Position numbers and translations under genes: made by a program. Below are positions 1 through 6,612 of a DNA stretch of 36,187 bases, in pieces. Source of the stretch: Oxalobacter sp. (GTDB taxonomy: Bacteria > Pseudomonadota > Gammaproteobacteria > Burkholderiales > Burkholderiaceae_D); contig JAEEYE010000020.1 in NCBI GenBank assembly GCA_016291665.1, positions 1 through 36,187 on the forward strand, read 5' to 3'. Under the pieces are notes generated by a model, which had not been told where the DNA came from, ran no database searches, and was given only the letters and a program-made list of their open reading frames with translations. The number at the start of each line of letters is the position of its first letter. Position 1 is the first letter of the stretch.

Positions 1-33
1 GCAAACCGCTATGTCCACCGACATAGCGTTTGC
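1..33 (+). repeat. Inverted repeat, 14-bp stem with one bulged C
   Basis: Arms 1-15 and 20-33 are complementary except for one extra C in the left arm; the loop is CACC. No T-run follows, so it is not a classical intrinsic terminator. It sits at the window edge, so any larger structure to the left cannot be seen. Confidence 0.7.
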
Positions 34-132
34 GCCGCCATCAGCCTTTTATCCGTTAACAGGTATGCCACCATACCGATACGCACACGGTTTTTGTTGA
101 TGCCAGCGGGGTGGTGGGACTATGATTGACGC

Positions 133-396
133 ATGAACCCGAGCAAAGTGCCGGGTTTTTCACCGCGCGGAAGCGCACCCAATGAGACATCGTCCGTCAC
201 CCCGGACAAGTGTGGTTGGTTGAAAAAGTTCCCGTTGGGAACGGCCAGCCGAGTGGCACGGGGAAGATGCGTCCATCAGAAAATCCACCACCAAAAAGTC
301 AGCTTACCAATGCCATTGCATTGGCAAGCCCGCCTGCGGGCTACCCCTTTTTCACTGCGCTGCAGAGCAGCAACCTTGAGGAGAACTAAAAAATGA
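133..396 (+). CDS. Small hypothetical protein, 87 residues, upstream of a coupled ORF
   Basis: This ORF starts at ATG 133 and ends in a TGA that overlaps the ATG of the next ORF in an ATGA arrangement (393-396), typical of translational coupling. The product is basic and rich in Arg, Pro and Ser, with no domain, signal peptide or membrane segment that I recognise. The upstream sequence has only a G-rich stretch and no clear Shine-Dalgarno. The ORF runs through several inverted repeats, so it could be a chance frame in a structured RNA. I do not recognise its family and assign no function. Support rests on the ATGA overlap alone. Confidence 0.28.
   Translation: MNPSKVPGFSPRGSAPNETSSVTPDKCGWLKKFPLGTASRVARGRCVHQKIHHQKVSLPMPLHWQARLRATPFSLRCRAATLRRTKK
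302..342 (+). repeat. Two abutting hairpins sharing a boundary
   Basis: Arms 302-313/318-329 form a 12-position stem with one A-C mismatch around a CATT loop. A second perfect 7-bp stem, 327-333/336-342, starts inside the 3' arm of the first, so the two are partly mutually exclusive, as in attenuator or switch structures. Both lie just ahead of the ribosome-binding site of the ORF at 393. Confidence 0.65.
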
Positions 397-575
397 GAAT
401 CACATATATCGAAAAGCTGTCACGCCCCGACCGGCTGCATCACGGATTCCGACCGTGGTGCAGAAGCCAAAGCCTGGAATACGGCACGGAGGGAAGGCAC
501 AACCCACTTTTTACTTTGGAGATACCGCAAGGTGTCCCTTTTGCTATTGGGGTTCCGTCAGAAACCTTCCGATAG
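393..575 (+). CDS. Small hypothetical protein, 60 residues
   Basis: The ATG at 393 has a good Shine-Dalgarno, GAGGAG at 378-383, nine bases upstream, and overlaps the stop of the preceding ORF by ATGA. A 5-bp hairpin (359-371) lies just before the ribosome-binding site. The 60-residue product has no motif that I recognise. Its reading frame contains a complete 11-bp hairpin (435-463) and enters the left arm of another (552-589), so codon choice is constrained by, or secondary to, the fold. It could be a short regulatory or leader peptide of the accessory element. No function is assigned. Confidence 0.35.
   Translation: MRITYIEKLSRPDRLHHGFRPWCRSQSLEYGTEGRHNPLFTLEIPQGVPFAIGVPSETFR
435..463 (+). 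repeat. 11-bp hairpin with one G-U pair
   Basis: Arms 435-445 and 453-463 pair over 11 positions around a 7-nt loop. The only non-Watson-Crick position is U440 opposite G458 on the plus-strand transcript, which would be A opposite C on the minus strand. Confidence 0.65.
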
Positions 576-589
576 CGGTCTGGCGGAAC
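552..589 (+). repeat. 11-bp hairpin with one G-U pair and a 16-nt loop
   Basis: Arms 552-562 and 579-589 pair over 11 positions. The single imperfect position is U558 opposite G583 in plus-strand RNA. The stop codon of the 60-residue ORF lies in the loop. Confidence 0.6.
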
Positions 590-674
590 AGACCCTGGGA
601 GGAGAGGGCGTCCTAGCTGTGCATCTATGCACCATGCCCCAGCGAAGTCACCGGTGACGGTGATGGAACGGCGG

Positions 675-692
675 TTGGACAATACTGTCCAA
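675..692 (+). repeat. Perfect 7-bp inverted repeat with a 4-nt loop
   Basis: TTGGACA (675-681) and TGTCCAA (686-692) flank ATAC. The dyad could be an operator-type protein-binding site or an RNA stem. It lies 17 bp past another palindrome, GTCACCGGTGAC at 647-658. Confidence 0.6.
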
Positions 693-721
693 AACTGCTT
701 TTGTCCTTACAACTGGATGCC

Positions 722-747
722 GGTCTGGCAGATGTCCCTGCCAGACC
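722..747 (+). repeat. Perfect 9-bp hairpin downstream of the second recombinase gene
   Basis: GGTCTGGCA (722-730) and TGCCAGACC (739-747) are separated by 8 nt. It lies 50 bp beyond the stop of the minus-strand recombinase at 798. There is no U-tract on either strand, so a terminator role is weak. Confidence 0.6.
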
Positions 748-797
748 TTGGTGGTAATGGGTATTTAGGGAGGAAGAATATTGCGGACTGAACCCGG

Positions 798-1787
798 TTA
801 CTTCCGGTTCAGGTATTCGAGCGTAACTGACGGACGCCAGTGCCCCAGCTCCTGGCTGACAATCTCAAGGGCTTTCTGATAATCCCTGATGTCAGGGTTG
901 CGGATCAGGGTATCCAGCCTGTCTTGGGCATAACTGTGCCGCAAACCATGGATGCCGTGGTTAGTCCGGCCAGTATCCCCCAAGACGGCATGGGACATCT
1001 TGGAAAATGCCCGGGAAAGGTTCTGGCCTGCGCCGATGTCGTACCGGACATCATTGAAATGGATTTTCCGGTCTACAACGGACTTGGGTGTCTCAAGGCG
1101 GTAGGATTCCAGCCTTTCCGCTAACGCTTCAGGGATCCTGACTTCACGGATTAATCCACCTTTGCCCTCAACGGTATAGGCAACACCATGGGACTGTCCC
1201 TTGGTATCGGTGAACTTGAGTGGGCTGTTCTTGGGCTGGGTCTTTTCCTTGTCGTAGTACCTGACATCAGGCTGCCTGCTTTCAGGCGTGAGCTGCTGAA
1301 GCGTCAGCAGCTCATGTGCCCTCAGTCCTGCGGTAAAGCAGATTTCAGCACCGAGGGCATTGCGGTCTTTCATGCGTGCAACAATGGCATCGACTTCTTC
1401 CTGGGTATAGGCACGCGGTTCCTTGGTGGTCTGTGCAACCGCTTGGACTTTGGCCAACTTCCCATCCGCTTCGAGTTTCCCAGTCTCATGTAGCAGGAAG
1501 TTCCCAGCGTGCCTGTCCATATCCAGGGTCTTCTGGGAGAGTCCCCGTTCCCTTTCAGCCTGCAACCATGATTGGACATCATCGGCAGTGGCATCCACGA
1601 TGGCGGTTCCCCGCTTCTCTTCCTTCAGCCACCTGCCGAACTGGACGAGCCGGTCTTCATAGTTCCGGCGCGTTCCGATGGATGACAGCTTTGTAGGGTC
1701 GTCCCTGGCCTTCGACTGGTCACGCTGCATCAGTCGTCTAACCTGGTTTTCTGGTTTTGCAAAGGTTCGCAGTGTTCTCTTAGCCAT
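798..1787 (-). CDS. Tyrosine recombinase (SAM-like core-binding plus catalytic domain)
   Basis: This 329-residue site-specific recombinase has an N-terminal SAM-like core-binding domain (about residues 35-115) and a C-terminal catalytic domain. The full active-site set is visible: R156 in AGLRAHE, K209 in the beta-hairpin, H280 and R283 in HGLRH, H316 in LGHW and the nucleophile Y325 in TLEYL. It should therefore be active. It lacks the arm-binding N-terminus of the P4-type integrase at 3375 and resembles the 'integrase domain-containing' recombinases of conjugative and genomic islands; that subfamily placement is from memory. Its start codon lies inside the preceding HTH gene (58-bp overlap), which suggests translational coupling; its own Shine-Dalgarno is poor. 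It is last in the minus-strand cluster, next to the hairpin-rich DNA. Its substrate is unknown. Confidence 0.85.
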   Translation of the reverse strand: MAKRTLRTFAKPENQVRRLMQRDQSKARDDPTKLSSIGTRRNYEDRLVQFGRWLKEEKRGTAIVDATADDVQSWLQAERERGLSQKTLDMDRHAGNFLLHETGKLEADGKLAKVQAVAQTTKEPRAYTQEEVDAIVARMKDRNALGAEICFTAGLRAHELLTLQQLTPESRQPDVRYYDKEKTQPKNSPLKFTDTKGQSHGVAYTVEGKGGLIREVRIPEALAERLESYRLETPKSVVDRKIHFNDVRYDIGAGQNLSRAFSKMSHAVLGDTGRTNHGIHGLRHSYAQDRLDTLIRNPDIRDYQKALEIVSQELGHWRPSVTLEYLNRK

Positions 1788-1939
1788 CTTGAGATGCTGC
1801 TCCTGTTGATTGTTACGCCATAAAGCCTTTTGAGTTCAGCCGCCATCCAATCCTGTTTCTCGCCATGTAACCACCAGAAAATGAGCAGCTCCCGATAAGG
1901 ATCCAGGCGTGAAGCCTTCCTTGAAATCTTGGTTTCCAT
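1730..1939 (-). CDS. Small helix-turn-helix protein, 69 residues
   Basis: The chosen start (ATG ending at 1939) has AAGGA eight bases upstream; an ATG three codons earlier has no spaced ribosome-binding site. The protein has a WWLHGEKQDWMAAELKR helix followed by a turn and SSISRWLREH, the pattern of a homeodomain-like or resolvase-type HTH in which the last helix reads DNA. No other domain is present. It overlaps the start of the recombinase gene by 58 bp in another frame and is probably co-translated with it. A plausible role is a recombination directionality or regulatory factor for the element, but that is inferred only from position and fold. Confidence 0.6.
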   Translation of the reverse strand: METKISRKASRLDPYRELLIFWWLHGEKQDWMAAELKRLYGVTINRSSISRWLREHCEPLQNQKTRLDD

Positions 1940-2059
1940 ATCTACCATCCTTGTTCACTTGGTCTTCCTGAAGTTTTCATGCAATTCCATCACTTGTTGG
2001 TGTTCCATGTGTTCTTGACGGAACTCACGAAACACCATTTAGTAGATTCACCGAACCGG

Positions 2060-2284
2060 TTAGGACTTTCCTACACGTTGGCGGCTGGCAAGCCATTCCC
2101 TGACTTCCGATTCAAGCCAGGCAACTGAATTGGCTCCGAGCCTTACCCGTTTCGGGAACTGTCCCTGTGACTCCCAGCGGTAGATGGTCTGTTTGGATTT
2201 GCCGATAAATGCGGTAACCCAAGATATTGGGCGTGGACGGCCAGCAAGGATGCCGTCTGAATCGGTATGGGTTGATGTTTCCAT
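2060..2284 (-). CDS. AlpA-family regulator / excisionase-like HTH protein
   Basis: This 74-residue protein contains a winged-helix, MerR-like DNA-binding module: an ISWVTAFIGKSKQTIYRWESQGQFPKRVRLG core followed by VAWLESEVREWLASR, typical of the AlpA family (Phage_AlpA). AlpA proteins activate or assist excision of P4-like and cryptic prophages, and this one sits between two recombinase genes. The start with GGAGGT four bases upstream (ATG ending at 2284) is preferred over the ATG four codons earlier, which would leave the Shine-Dalgarno inside the gene. It likely belongs to the same minus-strand transcript as its neighbours, with gaps of about 85-120 bp. Confidence 0.82.
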   Translation of the reverse strand: METSTHTDSDGILAGRPRPISWVTAFIGKSKQTIYRWESQGQFPKRVRLGANSVAWLESEVREWLASRQRVGKS

Positions 2285-2369
2285 CTGTACCTCCATTGTT
2301 GGTATTGGTTTAACGGCACGGAACCTGTTCCCGTGCCATGGAGGTCATTACAAGCGATAACGGAAAGGG

Positions 2370-3356
2370 CTAGAAGGCACAAAGTTCGCTTGCTATGTCA
2401 GTTTTTTTATGTGTCCCTTCCCTTGCCTTCCGCTCCCTGAGGATTTTCTGGCGCTTTTTCGAGGCAGTCTCCTTCTGGACGTGGAAAATCTCGGATGCCT
2501 GGGCATCAAAAGTATTAGTGATGTTACCTATACCGTGCTTGCGAACATGCTCATCTAGGCTCTTCTCGAACTTGGCTGGGTCAATCTGGCGTCCTGCCTT
2601 CCCACCTTTACGACCTATTTCTGAATAGAACACTTTCCTGTTGAATTCCTGTAAGAACGCTACTGTCTGGGCATCCAACAGGTAGTATGTATCCATAAAG
2701 GGCATAACTTTCTGGAGTACCGTAAGAGCATCATTGGCAAAGAGCCCTGACAATATGTCGTCGAGCTGAAGCAGGATGCCGGTCAATGCAACCGCATAAG
2801 CTTCCTCAAAGACCCGTTTGGTCTTTTCGTCAGCAACAGTCCATGTGGTGGTTGCAAGCAATGGCACGTCAGCTTTCATGTATACGATTTTCTCAATTTT
2901 CTTCTTATAGGGCAGCCTGCAACCGTCATTGAATAAGTCCTGCAGATTCTCGTGCATGTATGCGCACAAGCTTTCAGGGCTCTTCAGGATCCTGTCGATT
3001 TCTTCAAGGAATTCTGGGTCACTCTTTCCACCATCCGAACCCAGCGCATAAGACTTCAGCCTGTTCTTGGCAATGATTGTAGCTTCTTGGAATTCCTGCG
3101 GGGTCATGGCAATGTAGGCTTCCAGCCTGCCAGCACCAAGCTCACCAATCATGTTATAGAAGTAATGCCCGAGCACATAAAGGTCACTCCGATACCTTTC
3201 AGGTACAAAATCAAAGTTGATACGGTGTCCTCCTGCATCGACGAAATCATGGGTATTTTTGATATCGCTATCCGGATTGCCGATCCAATCCAGGAGTCTG
3301 TCTTTCTCATAAGTGAGTATTGGGTCAAAGACCTTGAAGAGCCTGTGTTCCTGCAT
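2370..3356 (-). CDS. Unrecognised island protein, 328 residues
   Basis: I do not recognise this protein. It is soluble, with no signal peptide or membrane segment. It begins with a mixed acidic region and has a predicted helical middle, with clusters such as LLQLDDILSGLFANDALTVLQ. A GRKGGKAGRQID motif follows near residue 255, and the C-terminus is strongly basic and probably coiled (KKRQKILRERKAREGTHKK). The upstream integrase stops 18 bp before this start, so the two are likely one transcript. The start ending at 3356 has GGGAGG immediately upstream; an ATG at 3368 is possible, but the Shine-Dalgarno would then lie inside the gene. Position between integrase and AlpA suggests an element-specific function such as DNA binding, replication or host interference, but nothing in the sequence proves any of these. 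Confidence 0.75.
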   Translation of the reverse strand: MQEHRLFKVFDPILTYEKDRLLDWIGNPDSDIKNTHDFVDAGGHRINFDFVPERYRSDLYVLGHYFYNMIGELGAGRLEAYIAMTPQEFQEATIIAKNRLKSYALGSDGGKSDPEFLEEIDRILKSPESLCAYMHENLQDLFNDGCRLPYKKKIEKIVYMKADVPLLATTTWTVADEKTKRVFEEAYAVALTGILLQLDDILSGLFANDALTVLQKVMPFMDTYYLLDAQTVAFLQEFNRKVFYSEIGRKGGKAGRQIDPAKFEKSLDEHVRKHGIGNITNTFDAQASEIFHVQKETASKKRQKILRERKAREGTHKKTDIASELCAF

Positions 3357-3374
3357 GCTACCTCCCATGTCCTG

Positions 3375-4634
3375 TCATGCCGCCTTGAGAAGCCGGGAAT
3401 GGTTCCTGCTACGGAGGGTATCGATGTAATCTGCCCACGCCTGCAGTACCTGCTTCCGTTCCTGCTGGAATTCCGGCCTGAAATAGGCCGCCTGCACCTG
3501 GTTGCGTTCCTTGTGAGCCAGCAGCTTATCCAATACCTCACGCCTGAATCCCTGCTCTTCCAACGCAGTTACTGCGAGTGTCCTGAAACCATGGCCGGTC
3601 ATCCGCCCCCGATAACCCAAGCGCTTCAGCACCATCAGGATTGCACCGTTGCTCATTGGTTTGTCATTGGGATCCCTCTGGCTAGGAAACAGGTACTTCC
3701 TATGTCCTGTAAACTGATGCAACTCTTTCAGCAGGGCAATAGCCTGCTCAGGAAGGTCTATACGGTGGTCTGTCATATCTGGATTGATTTTGCGCTTGCC
3801 CATCTTCATCCTTTGCCAAGGGATAATCCAGACACCTTTACCCAGGTCAATTTCAGACCACTCCGCCTCGATAAGTTCACTTGTCCGCATGAACAGCAAC
3901 ATCAGCAGATTGAAAGCGATGCGTGTAACAGGAAACAACCTTGCCTGATTGCTGTCAAAGGCTCTCAAGAGGTCTGGGAGTTCGTCGGGCTTGATGGCAT
4001 TGAAATGCCTCTTCGGAGCCGGTTTGAGGACATCCACAAGATCCGCAACCGGATTCCGGTTCGCCGCACCAACCTGGACGGCATAGCTGAAAACTCGCGA
4101 AATGTTAGCCTTGGTACGCTTTGCAATCTCAAAAGCCCCTCTGGACTCAATCGTCCGCAACAGGGCAATAATCTGTTTATGGGTGACTTCGGATATTGGT
4201 ATTCTGCCGATTGCAGGGAAAACCTCACGCTCGAGCCGGTGGATGATGTCGCTAGCCGTTTTTTCTTTCCAGCCTGTCAGCTTATTTTCATGCCACTCCC
4301 TGGCGAGGTTTTCAAACGTGTTGGCAGCGGCAGCCGCAAGCTGATCCCGTTTTTCCTTCTTGACCAGCCTTGGGTCAAGACCCTGCTGGATTAAGGTATG
4401 TGCTTCTTCACAATCTTTACGAGCTGAGGCAAGCTGTACTGCTGGATACTTCCCAATAGTAAGGAGTACCTGCTTATTGTTTATCCGGGCACGCATGCGC
4501 CAGATTTTGGAACCTGTTGGGGTTACTTCCAAAAACAGGCCTTCTCCATCAGTCAGACGGTATGGCTTGGCAGCATCAGGTTTGGCGTTCTTTATCTGCC
4601 TGTCGGTGAGTTGCCTTTTGAGACGTGTTGCCAT
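3375..4634 (-). CDS. P4-type tyrosine integrase of the tRNA-Asp island
   Basis: This 419-residue integrase has an N-terminal DUF4102 arm-binding domain (LTDRQIKNAKPDAAKPYRLTD, about residues 8-95), a SAM-like core-binding domain (about 105-205) and a C-terminal catalytic domain. Active-site residues are R250 (FMRTSE), H348 and R351 (HGFR), H374 (LLAHKE) and nucleophile Y384 (AAYFR). This is the full-length architecture of P4/CP4-57 integrases that insert islands at the 3' end of tRNA genes. The gene starts about 180 bp from the 3' end of a tRNA-Asp and reads away from it, the usual arrangement. The start has GGAGGGG just upstream. The upstream region holds an inverted pair of a 12-bp motif (4646-4690) that may be an arm-type or operator site. 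It probably leads the minus-strand cluster down to 798. Confidence 0.93.
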   Translation of the reverse strand: MATRLKRQLTDRQIKNAKPDAAKPYRLTDGEGLFLEVTPTGSKIWRMRARINNKQVLLTIGKYPAVQLASARKDCEEAHTLIQQGLDPRLVKKEKRDQLAAAAANTFENLAREWHENKLTGWKEKTASDIIHRLEREVFPAIGRIPISEVTHKQIIALLRTIESRGAFEIAKRTKANISRVFSYAVQVGAANRNPVADLVDVLKPAPKRHFNAIKPDELPDLLRAFDSNQARLFPVTRIAFNLLMLLFMRTSELIEAEWSEIDLGKGVWIIPWQRMKMGKRKINPDMTDHRIDLPEQAIALLKELHQFTGHRKYLFPSQRDPNDKPMSNGAILMVLKRLGYRGRMTGHGFRTLAVTALEEQGFRREVLDKLLAHKERNQVQAAYFRPEFQQERKQVLQAWADYIDTLRSRNHSRLLKAA

Positions 4635-4645
4635 GATCCCCTCCT

Positions 4646-4691
4646 AGAATGTGTATATGCAATCCAGTACAAGTCAAATATATACACATCT
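4646..4691. repeat. Inverted pair of an AGAATGTGTATA motif upstream of the integrase
   Basis: AGAATGTGTATA at 4646-4657 faces an inverted near copy (AGATGTGTATAT on the minus strand, 4680-4691), centres about 34 bp apart. The same motif in the same geometry recurs at 8437-8484 beyond the other tRNA-Asp. Placed between the integrase start and the tRNA 3' end, it is a candidate integrase arm site, excisionase site or autoregulatory operator. Confidence 0.55.
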
Positions 4692-4773
4692 GTATACTCA
4701 TTTGACCGAAACTCAGCGATATTCGCTATGACCGCATTATACGGTTCAAAGAAGGAAACCTATGATTTCTATA

Positions 4774-4806
4774 AAAAAACAGACCGTGTTGATACGGTCT
4801 ATTTTT
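4774..4806 (-). terminator. Terminator of the minus-strand tRNA-Asp
   Basis: Stem AGACCGT (4781-4787) with ACGGTCT (4794-4800), a 6-nt loop, and on the minus strand a G followed by seven T. The plus strand also reads ATTTTTG after the stem, so it may work in both directions and insulate the integrase from the chromosome. Confidence 0.7.
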
Positions 4807-4812
4807 GGTCGG

Positions 4813-4835
4813 TGGCGGAACGGACGGGACTCGAA
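4813..4835 (-). other. Candidate island attachment site at the tRNA-Asp 3' end
   Basis: P4-type integrases recombine at the 3' part of tRNA genes, and the integrase begins just beyond this end, so one island boundary (att core) should lie here. The matching second core is not found in 1-4812 and is presumably left of the window. The exact core cannot be set from one copy. Confidence 0.45.
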
Positions 4836-4889
4836 CCCGCGACCCCCGGCGTGACAGGCCGGTATTCTAACCAACTGAACTACCGCTCC
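4813..4889 (-). tRNA. tRNA-Asp (GTC), copy 1
   Basis: The cloverleaf is complete on the minus strand: acceptor GGAGCGG paired with CCGTTCC, discriminator G, encoded CCA, T-loop GGTTCGAGTCC and anticodon GTC in CTGTCAC. It is identical over 77 nt to the plus-strand copy at 8088-8164. It has its own -10 box and terminator and serves as the likely integration target of the island to its left. Confidence 0.97.
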
Positions 4890-4925
4890 GAACCTTGAAA
4901 CCGTTGCATCGCAACTTGAGGCTCA

Positions 4926-4931
4926 ATTATA
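4926..4931 (-). promoter_or_regulatory. -10 box of tRNA-Asp copy 1
   Basis: A perfect TATAAT on the minus strand lies about 37 bp upstream of the tRNA 5' end. No good -35 hexamer is visible at the expected distance, so the promoter is only partly supported. Confidence 0.4.
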
Positions 4932-5068
4932 ACGGGTTTTCTGGATTCTGGAGCCACACATACGAAATTTTCTGACAAAAGGCACAAGGCACCCCGCCTG
5001 GCGATGTTATGTAGCAGACACTTTTCGGGTATGCTTAAAGTTTGAAACCCCCAAAAACTGCTCAAACA

Positions 5069-6451
5069 ATGGCAACGCAAAAATACCGCGGACTCACCGA
5101 AGGCAGCATCCCAAAACAGATGTTGCTCTTTGCCATGCCTATGTTTATCAGCAGTGTCTTCCAACAACTTTACAATGCAGTCGACACACTCATCGTTGGC
5201 AACGTCTTAGGTGACCAGGAACTCGCTTCCGTCGCCTCAAGCGGCAGCATGATTTTCCTGATGACAGGTTTCATCTTCGGTATTTCAGCCGGTGCCGGTG
5301 TCGTGATTGCCCGTTTTTTTGGTGCACAAGATAAAGAACGTCTGCATAAGGCTGTCCATACAACCGTTGCCATCGGCTTGATCTGCGGCCTTACCCTGGC
5401 AGCATTAGGGTTCTTTTTCACACCATGGCTTCTGGAGCTGATGGCAACGCCGGACGACGTCATGCCACACTCTGTCCTGTACTTCAGGATCTATTCCTTA
5501 GGATGCATCACCGTTGTCCTGTACAACTTTGGTGCCTGCATCCTGCAGTCTATTGGTGACAGCCGAAGCCCGATGATTTTCCTGATCATCTCCGCCATCA
5601 GCAACGTCATCCTGGATCTGGTTTTCATCTGGGGCTTGGGTGGCGGTGTAGGCAGTGCCGCATTGGCAACGGTCCTTTCGCAAGGGCTGTCAGCACTCCT
5701 GGTTTTCAGTAAATTGATACGCCTCGGCAGGCAAGGCCATCCCTACGGCGTTTCAATCAGTGCGATAAAAATCGACATGCCCATGTTACGCAATGTCATC
5801 TCACAAGGCTTCCCCTCTGGCATCCAGAACTCAGTGACGTCCATCTCGCATATTGTGGTGCAAGGCAACATCAACCTGTTTGGCGCAACGGCCATGGCAG
5901 GTTGCGGGACGCATATGAAAATTGAAGGCTTCGCTTTCCTGCCGATTATGTGCTTTTCGATGGCGTTAGCGACATTTGTCAGCCAGAACCTAGGAGCCAA
6001 CAAAACAGACCGCGTCATGGGCGGCATCCGGTTCGGGCTCATCTGCTCGATTATTGCCGCGCAGATTGTCGGCGTCATCCTCTTTTTCGGGGCATCGTTT
6101 TTCGTCAGGCTTTTCAGCGAAAACCAGGAAGTCATCTATTACGGCGCTTCCCAGATCAAGATTGCCGCCCTCTTTGCCTTTGTCCTGGCAATCGACCACT
6201 GCTCTATTGGTATCCTGCGTGGGTTCGGCAGACCTGTGATTGCGATGGGTGTCGTGCTTGCCATCTGGTGCCTATTCAGGATTGTCTTTATTACCGTAAT
6301 GCTGCATTATTACATCTACGACATCTTCGTGATTTTCTGGACATTCCCGCTGACTTGGAGCATGACGGCAGTCCTTTTCATATACTTCCTCCTCCGCGAG
6401 ACGAATAAACTCAAACGCAAGGCAGAAGCAGACGCAGCGGCTGGCTATTAA
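5069..6451 (+). CDS. MATE-family multidrug/Na+ or H+ antiporter
   Basis: This polytopic inner-membrane exporter of about 460 residues belongs to the MATE (MatE/NorM-like) family, which expels cationic drugs and metabolites using Na+ or H+ gradients. The two MatE repeats are visible: the first starts at GSIPKQMLLFAMPMFISSV with the conserved QQLYNAVDTLIVGNVLG; the second starts around NVISQGFPSGIQNS. About 12 hydrophobic segments follow one another, and the length matches the family. The first in-frame codon is TTG at 5042, but ATG 5069 begins the natural N-terminus (MATQKYRGL); neither has a clear Shine-Dalgarno. The gene is monocistronic, between tRNA-Asp copy 1 and the porin. The substrate cannot be told from sequence. 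Confidence 0.93.
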   Translation: MATQKYRGLTEGSIPKQMLLFAMPMFISSVFQQLYNAVDTLIVGNVLGDQELASVASSGSMIFLMTGFIFGISAGAGVVIARFFGAQDKERLHKAVHTTVAIGLICGLTLAALGFFFTPWLLELMATPDDVMPHSVLYFRIYSLGCITVVLYNFGACILQSIGDSRSPMIFLIISAISNVILDLVFIWGLGGGVGSAALATVLSQGLSALLVFSKLIRLGRQGHPYGVSISAIKIDMPMLRNVISQGFPSGIQNSVTSISHIVVQGNINLFGATAMAGCGTHMKIEGFAFLPIMCFSMALATFVSQNLGANKTDRVMGGIRFGLICSIIAAQIVGVILFFGASFFVRLFSENQEVIYYGASQIKIAALFAFVLAIDHCSIGILRGFGRPVIAMGVVLAIWCLFRIVFITVMLHYYIYDIFVIFWTFPLTWSMTAVLFIYFLLRETNKLKRKAEADAAAGY

Positions 6452-6612
6452 AATGTCGCCCGTAAGCAACAGACCAGAGCGTCATCGTCACACACATATC
6501 CTTTTACGGGTATGATGCTTTTTTTCTTTTTTCAGGTCCACGCCCTTCTGGTTACATAAAACGAAGATGTCTGCATGGACATATTAAAAATAATAAAAAC
6601 AAGGATTCCCCA

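Larger units (their letters stand above)
1..750 (+). other. Hairpin-rich, gene-poor segment at the island end
   Basis: This stretch has no recognisable protein gene but at least 13 inverted repeats with short loops. The main arms are 1-15/20-33, 62-67/72-77, 302-313/318-329, 327-333/336-342, 435-445/453-463, 552-562/579-589, 619-624/627-632, a 12-bp palindrome at 647-658, 675-681/686-692 and 722-730/739-747; shorter ones lie at 192-207, 232-244 and 359-371. The stems do not share one sequence, so this is not a dispersed repeat family. In the two 11-bp stems (435-463 and 552-589) the only imperfect pair is U with G when read as plus-strand RNA and A with C on the other strand. That favours a folded plus-strand RNA, but single-stranded DNA folding is not excluded. 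Two small ORFs lie inside it. Confidence 0.6.

Noticed and set aside
1-797. CRISPR array, retron or integron attC array
   Set aside because: The inverted repeats differ in sequence and spacing, with no direct repeats. No reverse transcriptase or cas gene is in the window. The adjacent recombinase has no evident IntI-specific feature and no attC core sites were seen. Only a general folded RNA or DNA interpretation is kept.
2952-4394. 480-codon plus-strand open frame
   Set aside because: It lies antisense to the P4 integrase and the unknown island gene, both better supported by domains and ribosome-binding sites; its product has no domain pattern.
6478-6525. Terminator after the MATE gene
   Set aside because: GCGTCAT/ATGATGC pairing before a T-run is possible, but the loop is about 27 nt and one pair is G-U; too weak to list as a feature.
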